Part shown: one piece after another, positions 8,875 through 17,323 of the stretch | Layout of the letters: each line of letters starts with the position of its first letter | How positions within the stretch are numbered: position 1 is the stretch's first letter | DNA from: Aquamicrobium lusatiense | GTDB lineage: Bacteria; Pseudomonadota; Alphaproteobacteria; Rhizobiales; Rhizobiaceae | Length of the DNA: 64,000 nucleotides | Reading direction: 5' to 3' | Assembly: GCF_014201615.1 (NCBI RefSeq) | Contig: NZ_JACHEU010000003.1 | Location: forward strand, 62,001 to 126,000 | The notes under the pieces: generated by a model | Told to the model about the DNA's origin: nothing | Seen by the model: only the letters and a program-made list of their open reading frames with translations | Database searches by the model: none | Position numbers and translations under genes: made by a program

Positions 8875-10095
8875 TCAGATGTAAGTGCGCGGGCCGGGCA
8901 CCACGCCGTTCAGGTGATAATTTCCGAGGTGGTAGAGCTTCCAGCGGAAGGGGTCGTGCAGCGAATGGGTGCGGGCGTTGCGCCAGTGACGGTCGAGACC
9001 GTATTTGTCGAGGGTTGCGCGCGCGCCGGTCAAAAGGAAGAACTCGTCGGCAACCTTCGTGGCGGCGGCGCCGCAGTTCAGCCGGGCATCGGCGATGGCC
9101 AGCCGCGCTTCCAGCACATCGTTTTCCGTGCGGGTGGAATGCGCGATGTCGACCAGATCGGCCGCATGCCGCAACGACAGGCCGGCCGTGCGTATGGTGA
9201 CGGCCAACTCGCCGAATTCCTTGATGACGAAGGGCTCCTTCGCGTGCTCGTCATACGGATTGTCGATCCACGGACGGTTGTGGTTGAGAATGTAGTGCCG
9301 GGCGTCGGCCAGCGTCGCTTCGGCGATGCCCTGATCGATGGCTGCATGGATGAGGCTCGCCAGCAGCATCCGCCCGCGATTGCCGGGCTTGTCCGAGGCA
9401 AAGGGAAAGACATTGGCGTCGGGCACGAACACGTCGTCGAAAATGGTGGTGCCGCTGGCCGTGGTGCGCTGGCCCATGCCGCGCCAGTCGTCCACCACGG
9501 TCACGCCGTCGCTGGATGCATCGACGAAGAACATCAGCTGGTTGTTCTGCTCGTCCTGACCGATGAATGGGATCCACTGGGCGAATATCGCGCCGGTTGA
9601 ATAGTATTTGCGGCCGGTGATGCGCCATCCGCCGGGCACGCGGGTGAGCTGGTGCTCGTAATCGCCGGGCCGCTTGCGGGTGTCCTCCGAATGGGCATTG
9701 CCGATCCGGTCGCCGGCAAGGATGCGGCCATAGAAGAAGGCTTCCTGTTCCGGCGTGCCGTTGGAGAACAGAGGCAGCCAGCAGAAATGGTTCTGGGGGA
9801 TCTGTCCGATGCTGGGATCGGCATCGGACAGGATCCTGAATATATCGGCGATGGTGCGGGCGGAAACCCCGGCGCCGCCGAAATCCTTCGGCACGGCAAC
9901 CCCGAAGATGCCGTTGCGGGTGAGCTCCCCGATCTCGTCGGCAGGCAGGATGCGGTTCTGGTCGCGCGCCTGCGCGCCCTTGCGGAACTCCGCCGCAAGG
10001 CGGGTTACGATCTCCAGCGCCTCGGCATCGGAGCGGACGATGTGGACGGATGTGTCGGCAGGCGCGGCGGCCCGCACGGCTGTTGTGGATGTCAA
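8875..10095 (-). CDS. sfnB: SfnB-like sulfur acquisition flavoprotein (acyl-CoA dehydrogenase fold)
   Basis: A 406-residue protein with acyl-CoA dehydrogenase fold features (VAVPKDFGGAGVS, GGWRITGRKYYSTGA, late RNARTHSLHDP). The absence of the dehydrogenase TEPxAG motif, replaced by GNAHSEDTRK, places it in the monooxygenase/DszC-like branch annotated as SfnB. Members of this branch use reduced flavin supplied by a reductase. SfnB is associated with dimethylsulfone/methanesulfonate use in Pseudomonas, although its own reaction is not settled. Genes either side (SfnG-like monooxygenase, ABC transporter, FMN reductase) support a sulfur scavenging role. Position: 35 bp after the sfnG-like gene. 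Confidence 0.85.
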   Translation of the reverse strand: MTSTTAVRAAAPADTSVHIVRSDAEALEIVTRLAAEFRKGAQARDQNRILPADEIGELTRNGIFGVAVPKDFGGAGVSARTIADIFRILSDADPSIGQIPQNHFCWLPLFSNGTPEQEAFFYGRILAGDRIGNAHSEDTRKRPGDYEHQLTRVPGGWRITGRKYYSTGAIFAQWIPFIGQDEQNNQLMFFVDASSDGVTVVDDWRGMGQRTTASGTTIFDDVFVPDANVFPFASDKPGNRGRMLLASLIHAAIDQGIAEATLADARHYILNHNRPWIDNPYDEHAKEPFVIKEFGELAVTIRTAGLSLRHAADLVDIAHSTRTENDVLEARLAIADARLNCGAAATKVADEFFLLTGARATLDKYGLDRHWRNARTHSLHDPFRWKLYHLGNYHLNGVVPGPRTYI

Positions 10096-10130
10096 CGAAA
10101 TCTCCTGTTCCTGAAAGGGGCTGGCGGTCT

Positions 10131-11252
10131 TCAGCTGGCTTTGGCAAGCGCCTGGCTCGCCACCAGCGCGCGGGCCCTTGGAATGACGTGTTCGGCAAAG
10201 CGTTCCTGCTCGGCGATCAGCGGGAAGAAGGAGAGCATGAAGGTCGAGATGCCGATGCCGTGGAATTCGGCGAGGCGCTTCGCCACGGTGTCGTAGCTGC
10301 CGACGAAGCCGGGGAGCGTCCCGCCATTGGCGCCGATCATCGGCTTGTCGGGATATTTGAAACCGACCTTCAGCGCCTCGGCCTTCTCGTCGATATTGCC
10401 TTTCATCTTTTCGCGCCGGGCGGCGAAGAACGGTTCCTGAATGTCCAGCAGCCGCTGGACCTCGGCCTCCGCCTCCGCATCGGTCTCGCGCGCCAGAACG
10501 AAGCCGGTGACGCCGATGCCGAACGGTGGCCGGCCGGGCGCGCGCCGCGACAGGATGTTGTCGACCAGCGGCACCACATCCTCCAGCGGGCGGCCGTTGA
10601 TCAGCCAGTGATCGGCCAGTTCATCGACCAGTTGCAGGCCGGGCTCGGATTCACCGCCGGCATAGATGACTGGACGGTCGCGGTAACGCGAGCGTGGCGA
10701 CAGCCGGAAGCGGTCGAGCCTGAAGTTGGGCCCGTCGGCGGTTACCTCTTCGCCTGCGATCAGCGCCCGGACGATGCGCAGCCATTCGCCGCCATAGGCA
10801 TAGCGCTCGTCATGCTCGGGAAAGCCGATGCCGGAGCGTTCCAGCTCGGGTTTGAACCATGCGTTGACGAAGTTGATGGCAAAACGGCCGTGGCTGATGT
10901 CCTCGATGCCGAGCGCCATCTTGGCGAGAACAGCGGGATGGTAGAGCCTTGGCTTGATCGCCGCGATGATCTCGATGCGCTCGGTGAGTGCCGCCGCCGC
11001 TGCCGCTGCCGTCCACGCTTCGAGTATTTCCTCGGCCTGATCGATCGGATTGATGGTGTGCTGGGCGATCAGGACGGTATCGAAGCCGACTCGCTCCGCA
11101 CTCTGGATGACCTCGCGATTGAAGTCGAAGTCGGCAACGAGGTGATCATTCTCGCCGACGACCCACTGGCCGCGATACGGGGCCCATATGCCGAAGCGCA
11201 GCGGATGGCCGGTCCGCACAGGCCGCCGCGAAAATGTACTGGAACCGGACAT
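10131..11252 (-). CDS. sfnG: SfnG-like dimethylsulfone monooxygenase (luciferase-like, FMNH2-dependent)
   Basis: Start chosen at 11252 (MSGSSTFSRR), which follows GGAGAACACAG; an in-frame upstream ATG at 11315 lacks support. The 373-residue product is a bacterial-luciferase-like TIM barrel (RFGIWAPYRGQW, LTERIEIIAAIKP, GRFAINFVNAW). The WAPYRGQW and NAWFKPELERSG segments are strongly SfnG-like. SfnG cleaves dimethylsulfone to methanesulfinate using FMNH2 and oxygen (family knowledge). The required reduced flavin could come from the MsuE-like reductase at 14116. It is preceded by the substrate-binding protein gene on the same strand (59 bp gap). Closely related enzymes attack alkanesulfonates, so the exact substrate is uncertain. 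Confidence 0.88.
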   Translation of the reverse strand: MSGSSTFSRRPVRTGHPLRFGIWAPYRGQWVVGENDHLVADFDFNREVIQSAERVGFDTVLIAQHTINPIDQAEEILEAWTAAAAAAALTERIEIIAAIKPRLYHPAVLAKMALGIEDISHGRFAINFVNAWFKPELERSGIGFPEHDERYAYGGEWLRIVRALIAGEEVTADGPNFRLDRFRLSPRSRYRDRPVIYAGGESEPGLQLVDELADHWLINGRPLEDVVPLVDNILSRRAPGRPPFGIGVTGFVLARETDAEAEAEVQRLLDIQEPFFAARREKMKGNIDEKAEALKVGFKYPDKPMIGANGGTLPGFVGSYDTVAKRLAEFHGIGISTFMLSFFPLIAEQERFAEHVIPRARALVASQALAKAS

Positions 11253-11311
11253 CTGTGTTCTCCATAGGGACAGCGGTCGCGGACGGGGGCTCCCATCCGC
11301 GACGGCGCCTG

Positions 11312-12277
11312 TCACGGGATGTATTTGTTGAATTCGTAGTTGAAGCTGGAATCGACCCTGATCTCTTTTTCGATCACCTTCTGGCGAAACAGCTCATCGG
11401 CGATCGCCTGATTGCTGGGGATCAGCTCCGGCCGGATCTCCTGCAGCTTCTTTGGCCGGTTGCGCTCGACGGAGAGCGTGACTTCCGGCTCGATCCCGAG
11501 CAGCTCCGCCACGAAGCCGGCATGCTTTTCCTGGTTCTCGCTGGCCCATGCCAGATGCTTGCCGAGCTGGTTGACGAAGGCGCCGATGGCGTCCTTCTTC
11601 TCCGCGATCGCCTTGTTGGAGGCGATGAAGAACAGGGCGTTGTCGACATCGACATCGCCGGCATTGACGAGACGGCGCGCGCCCTGCGCCTCATAGGCCG
11701 ACAAGGTGGCATCGATCGCCACCGCGACATCGATCTGGCCGGCCTCAAGCACGGAAAGCGTGTTGGTTCCCGCGGGCAGGAACACGGATTCGACATCGGT
11801 GATGTCGAGACCGGCCTTCTGGAGCGCCTTGTTGACGACCCACTGGCCGTTGGTGGCGCGCGCATAGGAAATCTTCTTGCCCTTCAGATCCTCCAGCGTG
11901 CGGATGGGGGAGTCGCCGGCAACGACCAGCGCTTCTCCGATGCGCCATGGCTCCGTTGCCGCGATGATCTGCGCCTCGACATCGGCCGACTGCGCCACCA
12001 CGGGGCCAACCTCGCCCATTTCGGCAACGTCGATCTCGCCCGCATTGATTGCGGCAATGAGGCCCACGACCCCCGACGTGAAGGGAATGATCTGGAACGT
12101 TATGTCGCCGGCCTTGTCATGGCCCGCCTGCTCGAAGGTGGATGCAACGCCGAAAAGATTGATGGTTCCGACGCGAAGCGTCTTCGCATCGTCGGCGGAT
12201 GCCGGCACCGGGAGGGAAAGCGACAGCGCAAGAACGACAGCGGCGGTGGCGCTGCTCAGCAGCCTGGGAAGTCTCAT
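11312..12277 (-). CDS. ABC transporter substrate-binding protein (SsuA/TauA-like, sulfonate/NitT family)
   Basis: A 321-residue periplasmic protein with a clear Sec signal peptide (basic MRLPR, hydrophobic stretch, PASA|DD near residue 28). The LRVGTINLFG start of the mature domain, the AINAGEIDVAEMGEVGP and GKKISYARATNGQW segments match the NMT1/SsuA group that binds aliphatic sulfonates, taurine or related compounds. It is first in the leftward operon and diverges from the permease and ATPase genes at 12458-14094, with which it should form one importer. Separation of binding protein and permease on opposite strands gives the two arms a shared 180 bp control region. Confidence 0.88.
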   Translation of the reverse strand: MRLPRLLSSATAAVVLALSLSLPVPASADDAKTLRVGTINLFGVASTFEQAGHDKAGDITFQIIPFTSGVVGLIAAINAGEIDVAEMGEVGPVVAQSADVEAQIIAATEPWRIGEALVVAGDSPIRTLEDLKGKKISYARATNGQWVVNKALQKAGLDITDVESVFLPAGTNTLSVLEAGQIDVAVAIDATLSAYEAQGARRLVNAGDVDVDNALFFIASNKAIAEKKDAIGAFVNQLGKHLAWASENQEKHAGFVAELLGIEPEVTLSVERNRPKKLQEIRPELIPSNQAIADELFRQKVIEKEIRVDSSFNYEFNKYIP

Positions 12278-12457
12278 GGAAATCTGCTCCGTGTGATTTG
12301 GAGCCGGATTAAGCCATGGCAGTGCGCGGGCTTGGGAGGCACTGGTTTTCCAAAAAAACCTAATGTCTATAAAAATACTCTACTAAAGCGGGGAAAGGAA
12401 AGGCCAGCCGCCCTTCAGGCATGGCGCAGACCCCCTTAGGCTTGCCGGCATCATTCA
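12278..12457. promoter_or_regulatory. divergent control region of the organosulfur locus
   Basis: This 180 bp gap separates the leftward arm (binding protein, sfnG, sfnB, amidohydrolase) from the rightward arm (permease, ATPase, FMN reductase). It is much richer in A and T than its surroundings between about 12345 and 12390, as expected for promoters. An inverted repeat GGTTTT-N5-AAAACC occupies 12344-12360 and could be an operator. No CysB or SfnR site can be assigned by eye, and no regulator gene adjoins the locus. Confidence 0.5.
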
Positions 12458-13297
12458 ATGAACGTGAGCCGCATGTCCCTCGCAACTGTTTCCACCCCAT
12501 CATCGGCCGCCGATCAAAGTGCCGCCGGCACATGGCAGGTGCCGCGCTTCGTGCGCCGGCTGATCGTGCCGGTGTCTCTTCTGGTGATCTGGCAGGTTCT
12601 TGCCAGCTACGGCATCATCAACCGGCGCTTCAGCTCGTCTCCGGTCGACATCATCGCGGCCCTGTGGAAGCTGGCCGTCAACGGGCAGCTCTTCGACAGC
12701 CTCTGGATTTCCCTCGTGCGCGCCTTTCTGGGCCTTGCGCTGGGCGGCTCGCTCGGCCTGCTGGCGGGCCTTGTCGCTGGGCTGTCCCGGCTTGGCGAGG
12801 ATGCGCTGGATTCCACCATTCAGGCTATACGCACGCTGCCCTTTCTGGGGCTGGTGCCCTTGTTCATCCTGTGGTTCGGGCTGGGGGAGACGCCGCGCAT
12901 ATTGCTGGTGGCGCTCGGCACCTTCTTTCCGATCTATCTCAACGTCTTCAAGGGAATACGCGGCGTTGAGGAACGGCTGATCGAGCTTGGCCGCAGCTAT
13001 GGCCTCAACCGCTGGGAACTGATCCGCGACATCATCCTGCCGGCTGCCCTGCCGAATGCGCTGGTGGGCCTGCGCTATTCGCTCGGCATCGCCTGGCTGG
13101 TGCTGGTGATCGCCGAGCAGATCAACGCCACCTCGGGCCTCGGCTGGCTGATCATCAAGGCAAGTGAGCTGGCCCAGACCTCCGTCATCATGATGGTGCT
13201 GGCCGTCTACGCCCTTATCGGCATTCTCGCCGATGCCATCGTTCGTCTCATCGAAACCCGGGCGCTGCGCTGGCAGCGGTCGTTCCAGGGAGCCTGA
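12458..13297 (+). CDS. ABC transporter permease (SsuC/TauC-like)
   Basis: A 279-residue integral membrane protein with about six hydrophobic segments and a binding-protein-dependent permease coupling loop (ELGRSYGLNRWELIRDIILPAALPNALVGL). This EAA-type motif and the length match SsuC. The N terminus (first about 20 residues, Ser/Thr/Ala-rich) is poorly conserved; ATG at 12458 or 12473 could be the true start since neither has a strong ribosome site. It is followed after two bases by the ATPase. Together with the binding protein at 11312 it would import a sulfonate, sulfone or related sulfur source across the inner membrane. Confidence 0.88.
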   Translation: MNVSRMSLATVSTPSSAADQSAAGTWQVPRFVRRLIVPVSLLVIWQVLASYGIINRRFSSSPVDIIAALWKLAVNGQLFDSLWISLVRAFLGLALGGSLGLLAGLVAGLSRLGEDALDSTIQAIRTLPFLGLVPLFILWFGLGETPRILLVALGTFFPIYLNVFKGIRGVEERLIELGRSYGLNRWELIRDIILPAALPNALVGLRYSLGIAWLVLVIAEQINATSGLGWLIIKASELAQTSVIMMVLAVYALIGILADAIVRLIETRALRWQRSFQGA

Positions 13298-13299
13298 TC

Positions 13300-14094
13300 A
13301 TGCCAAACCTCGCCTCTTCGGGTGTCGCGCTCAGAAATGTCAGCCGCACCTTCGGGACCCGCAGGGTTCTGTCCGACATCGATCTTGAGATCGGCGAAGG
13401 TGAATTCCTCGTCATCGTGGGCGCCAGCGGTTGCGGGAAATCCACATTGCTCAAGATCATCGCCGGGCTCGATCGCGGCGCCGAGGGCGAAATCCGGATC
13501 GAGGAAAACCGCTCGATCGTGTTTCAGGATTCGCGCCTGCTGCCATGGAAGCTTGTCTGGGAAAATGTCGTGCTCGGCCTGCGCGGCAACCGGGCGGAAC
13601 TGCGCCGTCGCGCTCTGGCAGCGCTGGATGAGGTCAATCTGCTGGCCCGGGCCGATGCCTGGCCGCTGACGCTTTCCGGCGGCGAGGCGCAGCGTGTCGC
13701 CATCGCGCGCGCTCTGGTGCGAACGCCGAAACTGCTGCTGCTGGACGAGCCCTTCGCCGCGCTTGATGCGCTGACGCGCCTGAAGATGCAGCAGCAGGTG
13801 GCGGCGCTGGTCGAACAGCACCGGCTGACGACGCTTTTCGTCACGCATGACGTGGATGAGGCCCTTTTGCTGGCAGATCGCATCTTGCTGGTGGAGGCGG
13901 GGCGGATCGCCAGAACCTTCGATGTTGGCCTGAACCGTCCCCGCAACCGGGCGGATGCCGGTTTCATCAGTCTGAGGCGTGAACTGCTGGAAGGGCTGGG
14001 GGTCAGCGAAGAAGACGGTTTCGCGGCCGCAGCACAGCCTCCGAAACAACCCCGCCAGACCCGCCCCCTCGAAGTTGCCGTCGCAGCAGAATAA
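13300..14094 (+). CDS. ABC transporter ATP-binding protein (SsuB/TauB-like)
   Basis: A 264-residue ATPase: Walker A GASGCGKST, Q-loop VFQDSRLLPW, signature LSGGEAQR, Walker B LLLLDEPFAALD and H-loop VTHDVDEA. The QDSRLLPW segment and lack of a long regulatory C-terminal domain are typical of SsuB/TauB/NrtD ATPases. It powers the importer formed with the permease two bases upstream and the divergent binding protein. The C-terminal 35 residues are low-complexity (Ala/Pro/Gln). The reductase gene follows 21 bp later. Confidence 0.9.
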   Translation: MPNLASSGVALRNVSRTFGTRRVLSDIDLEIGEGEFLVIVGASGCGKSTLLKIIAGLDRGAEGEIRIEENRSIVFQDSRLLPWKLVWENVVLGLRGNRAELRRRALAALDEVNLLARADAWPLTLSGGEAQRVAIARALVRTPKLLLLDEPFAALDALTRLKMQQQVAALVEQHRLTTLFVTHDVDEALLLADRILLVEAGRIARTFDVGLNRPRNRADAGFISLRRELLEGLGVSEEDGFAAAAQPPKQPRQTRPLEVAVAAE

Positions 14095-14115
14095 CGCAGA
14101 ACGAAGGTTTCCATC

Positions 14116-14718
14116 ATGAGTGACAGAATTCCCCATATCGTGGTTCTCTCCGGCAGCACCCGGCGGCCTTCAAGGTCGCTGGCGCTCGGTGAAGCGGTGG
14201 CGCAGGTCGCCAGCCAGAAGCTCGACGTCGTTGTCACGAGCTACGATCTGATCGATGCCGGCCCGGGCCTCGGTGCGGCCTTCACGCGCGATGCGCTTTC
14301 AGAGGAGGCGCTGGCGGTGATCGAAGCCGTCGAAAGTGCGGATGCCCTCATTGCCGTTTCGCCGGTCTACAAGGGGTCCTATGCGGGGCTGTTCAAGCAC
14401 CTGTTCGATTTCGTTTCGCCGGAGGGGCTCGCCAACAAGCCCGTCGTCGTGGGGGCCACGGGCGGCGGTCACAGGCATGGCCTTGTCGTGGAGCACCAGC
14501 TGCGCCCGCTTTTCGGTTTCTTCTCCGCCCTGACGGTGCCCACCTCCGTCTATGCCAGCGACAATGAATTCCTCGATGGCAAGGTCGTCGATCTGACGGT
14601 TCGTGAACGCATCGAACAGGCCGGCGCCCAGCTTGCCCACCTGCTTTTCGCCTATAGCGGCAGGCAGGAGGAGCCGGCGCCGGAGGAAGTGACCGCTAAA
14701 AGCGCCACCGCTGCCTAG
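14116..14718 (+). CDS. msuE: NAD(P)H-dependent FMN reductase (MsuE/SsuE-like)
   Basis: A 200-residue flavodoxin-fold reductase. The phosphate-binding GSTRRPSRS near the N terminus, PVYKGSYAGLFKHLFD and VVGATGGGHRHGLVVEHQLRPLF (the latter read across 23 positions, only part quoted by motif) are typical of MsuE-type FMN reductases. These supply FMNH2 to sulfonate and sulfone monooxygenases in trans (family knowledge). Its operon with an SsuBC-type transporter and its position opposite an SfnG-like monooxygenase fit that role. No MsuD/SsuD second monooxygenase is present in the window, so methanesulfinate or methanesulfonate processing would need genes elsewhere. Confidence 0.87.
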   Translation: MSDRIPHIVVLSGSTRRPSRSLALGEAVAQVASQKLDVVVTSYDLIDAGPGLGAAFTRDALSEEALAVIEAVESADALIAVSPVYKGSYAGLFKHLFDFVSPEGLANKPVVVGATGGGHRHGLVVEHQLRPLFGFFSALTVPTSVYASDNEFLDGKVVDLTVRERIEQAGAQLAHLLFAYSGRQEEPAPEEVTAKSATAA

Positions 14719-14725
14719 GGCATTT

Positions 14726-14762
14726 TGCAGCCGGATGGAGACATCCGGCGTCGCATGAATGC
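14726..14762 (+). repeat. dispersed intergenic repeat, copy 1 (contains CCGGATG hairpin)
   Basis: A 37 bp sequence here is identical, in inverted orientation, to 28760-28796. It contains the perfect hairpin CCGGATG-GAGA-CATCCGG (14731-14748). It lies between the convergent msuE and hydrolase genes, so it may serve as a bidirectional terminator or is a REP-like element. Confidence 0.8.
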
Positions 14763-14799
14763 GGCCAGAACAGGGACCTGAAGCGCCAGCAGCTCATCT

Positions 14800-14822
14800 G
14801 AAAGATCGCGACACGCTTCAGG
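14800..14822 (-). repeat. dispersed 23 bp repeat, copy in inverted orientation to 43854-43876
   Basis: The minus strand here carries the same 23 bases as 43854-43876 on the plus strand, beginning CCTGAAGCGTGTCGCGATC. It sits in the same intergenic region as the 37 bp repeat. This kind of sequence is common next to palindromic repeats in rhizobial-type genomes (from general knowledge), suggesting a mosaic repetitive element. Confidence 0.7.
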
Positions 14823-14902
14823 GGCAGCCCGGTGTGGTGAACGGAAAGCAGCACCATGTCCGTGCTGCATTTCGCGCGCTCCCCGACCCTGTCGATGCCT
14901 TG

Positions 14903-15757
14903 TCAGGCGGGGTCTTTCTCCTGCGCTGCCATGCATTTGTCCAGCCACATGTGGATGGCTTCCAGCGCTTCCGGCTCATCGAGAAATGGAATATGGCCGC
15001 GATTCGGCACCTCGGCGCGGATCAGGCCGGGGCTGTGACGCTGCATTTCGCGCGCGGTCTCCAGCGTCAGCAAGTCCGAATTCGCGCCGCGGATCAGCGC
15101 CAGCGGCATTCCCGCACATCCCTCGAACAGGGGCCAGGCGTCGGCCAGCGGCCCGGTCATCGCCCGGTCGAAGCCGATGCGCAGGGCGGGATCGTAGGGC
15201 AGGTCGAGGCCGTCTTCGGTCTGGATGAAGTGGCGGACCGTCTCTTCCTCCCATCTGAGGGCGGGAACGTTGCGGAAGCCGGGGTTGGCGGCCGGGCTGC
15301 GGTCGACCACCTCCTCCAGCGTGCGAACGGCAGGCTTCACGCCCAGATAGGTGCCGATCCGCGCCAGCCCTTCTTTTTCCAGAGCAGGCCCGACATCGTT
15401 GAAGCAGATGCCGGCTATGCGGGAGGGCGCGATGGCGGCCATCACCATGGCCAGCAGCCCGCCGCGCGACGAGCCGATGATTGCCGCCCGCGCGATGCCC
15501 AGATGATCGAGAAGCGCCAGCGCATCCTGCGCTTCCTGCGCGACGGTATAGGTTTCGGGATCGGCCCGCCCGGAAGCGCCGCGCCCGCGGCTGTCCAGCC
15601 GGATCAGGCGCACGCTGTCCCTGATATGGCGTGCCAGATAGTCGAAGTCGCGACCGTCCCGCGTCAGTCCGGCAAGGCACAGCACGGGCAGGCCGCTGCC
15701 CTCGTCGCTATAGGCAAGCTGCGTGCCGTCTTCCGCGCGGAAGCTTCCCCTTGTCAT
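14903..15757 (-). CDS. alpha/beta hydrolase
   Basis: A 284-residue alpha/beta-hydrolase fold protein. The nucleophile elbow GSSRGG (Ser after GS), the oxyanion region LAGLTRDGRDFDYLA and the late NRGHIPFLDEPEAL block with the catalytic His are visible. The sequence resembles serine hydrolases of the epoxide hydrolase/haloperoxidase/esterase group. It is the last gene of the eight-gene leftward operon, starting 17 bp after the dehydrogenase stop. In that context a thioesterase or polyester-monomer esterase role is possible but not shown. Confidence 0.82.
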   Translation of the reverse strand: MTRGSFRAEDGTQLAYSDEGSGLPVLCLAGLTRDGRDFDYLARHIRDSVRLIRLDSRGRGASGRADPETYTVAQEAQDALALLDHLGIARAAIIGSSRGGLLAMVMAAIAPSRIAGICFNDVGPALEKEGLARIGTYLGVKPAVRTLEEVVDRSPAANPGFRNVPALRWEEETVRHFIQTEDGLDLPYDPALRIGFDRAMTGPLADAWPLFEGCAGMPLALIRGANSDLLTLETAREMQRHSPGLIRAEVPNRGHIPFLDEPEALEAIHMWLDKCMAAQEKDPA

Positions 15758-15774
15758 GGTCCGGCCGCTCCTCT

Positions 15775-16629
15775 TCAGCCCGGATAGTCGAAGAACCCCT
15801 TGCCGGTCTTGCGGCCCAGCCAGCCGGCATGGACCATCTGCTTCAGCAGCGGGCTTGGCCGGTACTTCGGATCGTCGAACCCCTGACAGAGAGTTTCCAT
15901 GATGTTCAGCACCACGTCCAGCCCGATGAGGTCGCCCAGCGCCAGCGGTCCCATCGGGTGATTGGCGCCGAGCTTCATCATGGCGTCGACATCCTGCGGC
16001 GTGGCGACGCCTTCATGAACGCAGTTGATCGCCTCGTTGATGAAGGGGACGAGCAGGCGGTTGACGACGAAGCCATAGCTGTCGCTGGAGGCGTGCGGGC
16101 TCTTGCCGATGGCGCGGGCGACTTCGGTGACGGCCTGTGCCACCTCGTCGGTGGTCTGCAGCGCGCGGATGATCTCGATCAGCTGCATCATCGCTACGGG
16201 ATTGAAAAAGTGCATGCCGATGACGCGGCCCGGATGAGCCGAGGCGGCCGCGATCTGGGTCAGCGAGATCGAGGAGGTGTTGGAAGCAAGAATGGTCTGC
16301 GCGCCGCAGATCGCATCGAGCTGCTTCAGCACCTGCGTCTTGACCTCCAGCCGCTCCACGATCGCCTCGACCACGAGGTCGCGGTCGGCCATGGTGGTGA
16401 GCTCCGTCGCCGTGGTGATCCGCGACAGCGCATCGGCGGCTTCCGCCTCCGTCAGCGCGCCCTTCTTCACCTGTCGGGCAAGGCTGGTTTCGATGGCGGC
16501 GCGCCCGCGTTCGAGCGCGGCTGCGGACAGGTCCTGCATCACCACCGCAAAACCCGCCACGGCAAAACATTGTGCGATGCCGTTGCCCATGGTGCCGGCG
16601 CCGATCACGCCGATCTTCTCTATTTTCAT
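15775..16629 (-). CDS. hbd: 3-hydroxybutyryl-CoA dehydrogenase
   Basis: Start at 16629 (MKIEKIGVIG), preceded by GGAGAGATC; longer upstream reading is not supported. The 284-residue length and NAD-binding GAGTMGNGIAQ are typical. The family block ANTSSISLTQIA (after an initial S), HPGRVIGMHFFNPV and the C-terminal LGANHPMGPLALGDLIGLD are all present. It interconverts 3-hydroxybutyryl-CoA and acetoacetyl-CoA. The upstream CoA-transferase pair can make acetoacetyl-CoA from acetoacetate, so the two together link ketone-body acids with C4 acyl-CoA and possibly polyhydroxybutyrate. Confidence 0.94.
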   Translation of the reverse strand: MKIEKIGVIGAGTMGNGIAQCFAVAGFAVVMQDLSAAALERGRAAIETSLARQVKKGALTEAEAADALSRITTATELTTMADRDLVVEAIVERLEVKTQVLKQLDAICGAQTILASNTSSISLTQIAAASAHPGRVIGMHFFNPVAMMQLIEIIRALQTTDEVAQAVTEVARAIGKSPHASSDSYGFVVNRLLVPFINEAINCVHEGVATPQDVDAMMKLGANHPMGPLALGDLIGLDVVLNIMETLCQGFDDPKYRPSPLLKQMVHAGWLGRKTGKGFFDYPG

Positions 16630-16658
16630 GATCTCTCCGCTTTCAGGATGGGAAGCGC

Positions 16659-17312
16659 TCAGGCAAAGCGCATTTCGGCCAGATCGTCGGCGACGATCAG
16701 GGTTGCGGCGGTGGCCGCGCGTATATCGTCCACCGACACGCCCGGCGCATGCTCGCGCAGGAGCAGGCCGTCTTCGGTGGGCTCGATCACCGCCAGTTCG
16801 GTGATGACCAGATCGACGCGGCGCGCCGATGTCAGCGGCAGCGTGCATTCCGGCACGATCTTGGAGACGCCTTTCGCCGCATGCTGCATGGCGACGACGA
16901 CACGGGCGGCACCCGTCACCAGATCCATCGCCCCTCCCATGCCCGGCACCATCTTGCCCGGCACCTTCCAGTTGGCGAGGTGGCCGGCTTCATCCACCTG
17001 AAGGCCGCCCAGAACCGTGACGTCGAGATGGCCGCCCCGGATCAGGCCGAAGCTCATGGCGCTGTCGATGGTGGCCGCGCCCGGCACGGCGCTGACGTAG
17101 CCGCCGCCGGCGTCGGTCAGGTCGGCATGCTCCATTCCTTCGGGTGGGCGGGCGCCGAGCCCGATGATGCCGTTTTCCGCCTGAAAATACACGCCGGCAT
17201 CGGCGGGCACGTAATTGGCCACGAGGCTGGGCAGGCCAATGCCGAGATTGACCAGCGTGCCGGGCCTAATTTCCAGCGCCACGCGCCGGGCAATCAGTTC
17301 CTTGGCGTCCAT
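16659..17312 (-). CDS. scoB: 3-oxoacid CoA-transferase, subunit B
   Basis: Start at 17312 (MDAKELIARR). The 217-residue product has the SxENG family motif (QAENGIIGLGARP), in which the Glu is the covalent CoA-binding catalytic residue, and GLGIGLPSLVANY-like start block (read as NLGIGLPSLVANY). The late KVPGKMVPGMGGAMDLV is diagnostic of the B subunit. With subunit A, encoded 11 bp upstream in the transcript, it transfers CoA between succinyl- or acyl-CoA and a 3-oxoacid such as acetoacetate. The operon places it between acetate kinase and hydroxybutyryl-CoA dehydrogenase. Confidence 0.93.
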   Translation of the reverse strand: MDAKELIARRVALEIRPGTLVNLGIGLPSLVANYVPADAGVYFQAENGIIGLGARPPEGMEHADLTDAGGGYVSAVPGAATIDSAMSFGLIRGGHLDVTVLGGLQVDEAGHLANWKVPGKMVPGMGGAMDLVTGAARVVVAMQHAAKGVSKIVPECTLPLTSARRVDLVITELAVIEPTEDGLLLREHAPGVSVDDIRAATAATLIVADDLAEMRFA

Positions 17313-17323
17313 CAGTGCCTCCC

